6,936 bases of DNA from Actinomycetes bacterium. GTDB lineage: Bacteria; Actinomycetota; Acidimicrobiia; Acidimicrobiales; Palsa-688. Position 1 is the first letter of the stretch; every line of letters starts with the position of its first letter. The notes beneath the pieces are model-generated. The model saw only the letters and a list, made by a program, of their open reading frames with translations, made no database searches and was not told where the DNA came from. Where the stretch lies: NCBI GenBank assembly GCA_021819345.1, contig JAKARG010000171.1:1-6936 (forward strand). The letters run 5' to 3'. Shown piece after piece: positions 5,371 through 6,936 of the stretch. The position numbers and the translations under genes were made by a program.

Positions 5371-6189
5371 CTACAGGCCGAGGAGAGCGTCGAGGCCGAC
5401 GGTGAGCCCGGGGCGGCCCACCACCTCCCGCACGGCGAGCAGCACGCCCGGCATGAAGCTCGACCGGTCGCTCGACTCGTGGCGCAGCACGAGGGTCTGG
5501 CCCTCGGTTCCGAGCAGCACCTCCTGGCGGGCGACCAGCCCTCGCAGGCGTAGGGCGTGCAGCCGGATCCCGCCGGGGCCGACGGCGCCGCGGGCGCCGG
5601 GGACCGTCTCGGTCCGGGTGCGCTCGGGGGCCCATTTCCCAGAAGCCTCCGCCATCCGCCGGGCAGTGGCGACTGCGGTCCCCGACGGCGCGTCCGGCTT
5701 GGCGTCGTGGTGCGCCTCGACGATCTCGACGGTCTCGAACCAGGGTGCGGCGAGCTCCGCAAAGCGCATCATGAGCACCGCCCCGATGGCGAAGTTGGCG
5801 GCGAGGACGCAGCCGAGCCGGCCCCCGGCGGGGTAGGCGGCGGCCGCTGCGGCCAGGTCGGCGTCGTCGAGGCCGGTGGTGCCGACCACCGCGTGGATCC
5901 CGTCGGCGGCATAGGCGGGGAGGTTGGCGCGGGTTGCGGAGGCGACGGTGAAATCCACCACCACCTCGGCTCCGGCGCCGGCGAGGGACCCGAGGTCGGC
6001 GCCGACCACGATCTCCGCCCGTGCCGCCGAGGCCGGGGGAGCAAGGATCGTGCCGGCAGCCGCCGGGTCGACCGCTGCGACCAGCTCCAGGTCCGCTGCG
6101 GCGTCGAGCGCTGCGCAGACGGTCGATCCCATCCGGCCCGCAGCGCCGACCACCCCGACCCGGAGACGGCGAGAGTGCCGCTCGCTCAA
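5371..6189 (-). CDS. dapB: 4-hydroxy-tetrahydrodipicolinate reductase
   Basis: Reduces the DapA product with NAD(P)H in the second step of the diaminopimelate/lysine branch; cytoplasmic. The protein has 272 residues. The Rossmann glycine loop VGAAGRMG is at 14-21, followed by an acidic residue at the end of the second strand (D41). DFT (79-81) and GTTG (103-106) line the cofactor site. The substrate-binding and catalytic block EAHHDAKPDAPSGTA is at 158-172, with H160/H161 and K164. GIRLHALRLRGLVARQEV (207-224) and SSDRSSFMPGVLLAVR (239-254) complete the C-terminal family motifs. The start is TTG 6189-6187, which overlaps the TGA of the upstream peptidase as TTGA. No better start lies before the glycine loop, so translation is probably coupled. 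This peptidase-dapB order is typical of actinomycetes. All key residues are present. Confidence 0.95.
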   Translation of the reverse strand: MSERHSRRLRVGVVGAAGRMGSTVCAALDAAADLELVAAVDPAAAGTILAPPASAARAEIVVGADLGSLAGAGAEVVVDFTVASATRANLPAYAADGIHAVVGTTGLDDADLAAAAAAYPAGGRLGCVLAANFAIGAVLMMRFAELAAPWFETVEIVEAHHDAKPDAPSGTAVATARRMAEASGKWAPERTRTETVPGARGAVGPGGIRLHALRLRGLVARQEVLLGTEGQTLVLRHESSDRSSFMPGVLLAVREVVGRPGLTVGLDALLGL

Positions 6190-6936
6190 CGCTCGGCGAC
6201 CTTGGGGTCGTCGAAGGGCCCGACCACCGCCACCACCCGGGGCCCGGTCAGCAGCTCGGCGGCGAGGTCGGCCACCCCGGCGAGGGTCACCGCGGCGAAG
6301 CGCTCCTCCAGCTCCTCGACGCTCGGCACCCGCCGGTGGGTGAGGCGGGCGTGGCCGATCCGGCTCATGCGCGAGGCGGAGTCCTCCAGGCCGAGCACGA
6401 GCGACCCCCGCAGGTGGCCGCGGGCCAGGTCGAGCTCGCCGGCGGTTATCCCGTCCTCGGCGATGCGATCGAGCTCGGCGTGGACCAAGTCGAGCACCTC
6501 GGGCGCCTTGTCGGGAGACGTGCCGGCGTAGACGGCGAGCACCCCGGCGTGCTCGAAGGCCTGCCGGTAGGAGTACACCGAGTAGGCGAGGCCCCGTTCC
6601 TCGCGCACCGTCTGGAACAGCCGGCTCGACATCCCGCCCCCGAGCACGTGGTCGAGGACCGAGAGGGTGTAGCGGCGGTCGTCCTCCCGGGCGAGGCCGG
6701 GGACCCCGACCGCGATATGGGCCTGCTCGGTGTCACGGCGCACGAGCACCGTCTGGTTGGGGGGCGCGGGCTCGGGAGTGGCCGGCGGGGCGCGCAGCGG
6801 CGCCGCTCCGCCCGAGCGACCCTCGAGGCGGCGGACCAGGCCCTCCACGACCCGGTCGTGGTCGAGGGCGCCGGCGCCGGCGAAGACCACGTTGGCCGGC
6901 CGGTAGTGCTCGGCGTGGAACCCGGCGATCTCCTCG
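6186..6936 (-). CDS. M16 (pitrilysin/insulinase) zinc peptidase, C-terminal part (cut by window edge)
   Basis: The last 249 residues of a family M16 metallopeptidase, the PepR/processing-peptidase-like type that follows pnp in actinomycetes. The visible part begins within EEIAGFHAEHYRPANVVFAGAG, the end of the N-terminal catalytic half. The C-terminal half follows, with the conserved stretch GGGMSSRLFQTVREERGLAYSV; its arginine and tyrosine (seven residues apart in REERGLAY) are the R/Y pair that contacts substrate in this family. DEVxxA-type elements are not conspicuous. The zinc motif HxxEH lies upstream, outside the window, so catalytic competence cannot be judged. A Pro/Ala-rich linker (APPATPEPAPP) joins the two halves, as is usual. 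Its stop codon overlaps the dapB start by 4 bp, so the two are probably cotranscribed. The substrate is unknown. Confidence 0.92.
   Translation of the reverse strand, partial: EEIAGFHAEHYRPANVVFAGAGALDHDRVVEGLVRRLEGRSGGAAPLRAPPATPEPAPPNQTVLVRRDTEQAHIAVGVPGLAREDDRRYTLSVLDHVLGGGMSSRLFQTVREERGLAYSVYSYRQAFEHAGVLAVYAGTSPDKAPEVLDLVHAELDRIAEDGITAGELDLARGHLRGSLVLGLEDSASRMSRIGHARLTHRRVPSVEELEERFAAVTLAGVADLAAELLTGPRVVAVVGPFDDPKVAER

Noticed and set aside
3174..5405. Very long plus-strand open frame (743 codons) opposite the PBP gene
   Set aside because: It is the antisense shadow of a gene with full PBP motifs; GC-rich third positions remove stop codons on the opposite strand. Its translation is Gly/Arg/Val/Asp-rich and low in complexity, with no recognisable domain.
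5557..6531. Plus-strand frame of 324 codons opposite dapB and the peptidase
   Set aside because: Antisense shadow; it ends in Ser/Arg/Ala-rich sequence without domain features, while the minus strand encodes complete DapB motifs.

Overview
The window is GC-rich (about 70% by eye) and densely coded, with strong G/C preference at third codon positions. It looks like chromosomal DNA of an actinomycete. The minus-strand order M16 peptidase, dapB ... dapA, RNase J matches the conserved actinobacterial neighbourhood downstream of rpsO-pnp (in Mycobacterium tuberculosis: pepR, dapB ... thyX, dapA, rnj). Leaderless-looking promoters fit the same group. A deep branch such as Acidimicrobiia is possible, from the style of the RNase J and DapA proteins, but this is a guess. 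No rRNA, tRNA, CRISPR array, insertion sequence or phage gene is visible.

Layout, in minus-strand transcription order from the right edge. (1) The C-terminal half of an M16 zinc peptidase (6186-6936, cut by the window edge). (2) dapB (5371-6189), which starts on a TTG overlapping the peptidase stop codon. (3) A 130-bp spacer. (4) A class B penicillin-binding protein of the FtsI/PBP2 type (3441-5240). (5) A 68-bp GC-rich spacer with inverted repeats, which also ends a convergent plus-strand unit. (6) That plus-strand unit is a type II toxin-antitoxin pair, vapB (2774-2992) and vapC (2989-3372). (7) A 116-bp divergent spacer rich in repeats (2658-2773). (8) A minus-strand aldo/keto reductase (1683-2657). 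(9) dapA (669-1601). (10) The N-terminal 225 residues of ribonuclease J (1-676), overlapping the end of dapA by 8 bp.

Functionally, DapA and DapB catalyse consecutive steps of the lysine/diaminopimelate branch: aspartate semialdehyde plus pyruvate, then reduction. The pathway supplies meso-diaminopimelate for the peptidoglycan cross-links that the PBP makes, so the PBP is a plausible functional partner. The M16 peptidase and RNase J are the usual housekeeping neighbours. The vapBC pair and the aldo/keto reductase break up the dapB-dapA interval and look like accessory insertions. No thyX is present between dapB and dapA here.

The most distinctive non-coding signal is a cluster of palindromic GCTAGC hexamers in an 18-bp direct repeat just upstream of vapB. 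By my reading, all six CTAG tetramers in the window lie in the two spacers flanking vapBC. The repeats are a good candidate for the VapB(C) operator. I see no convincing wholly new system; the rest of the window is recognisable families.
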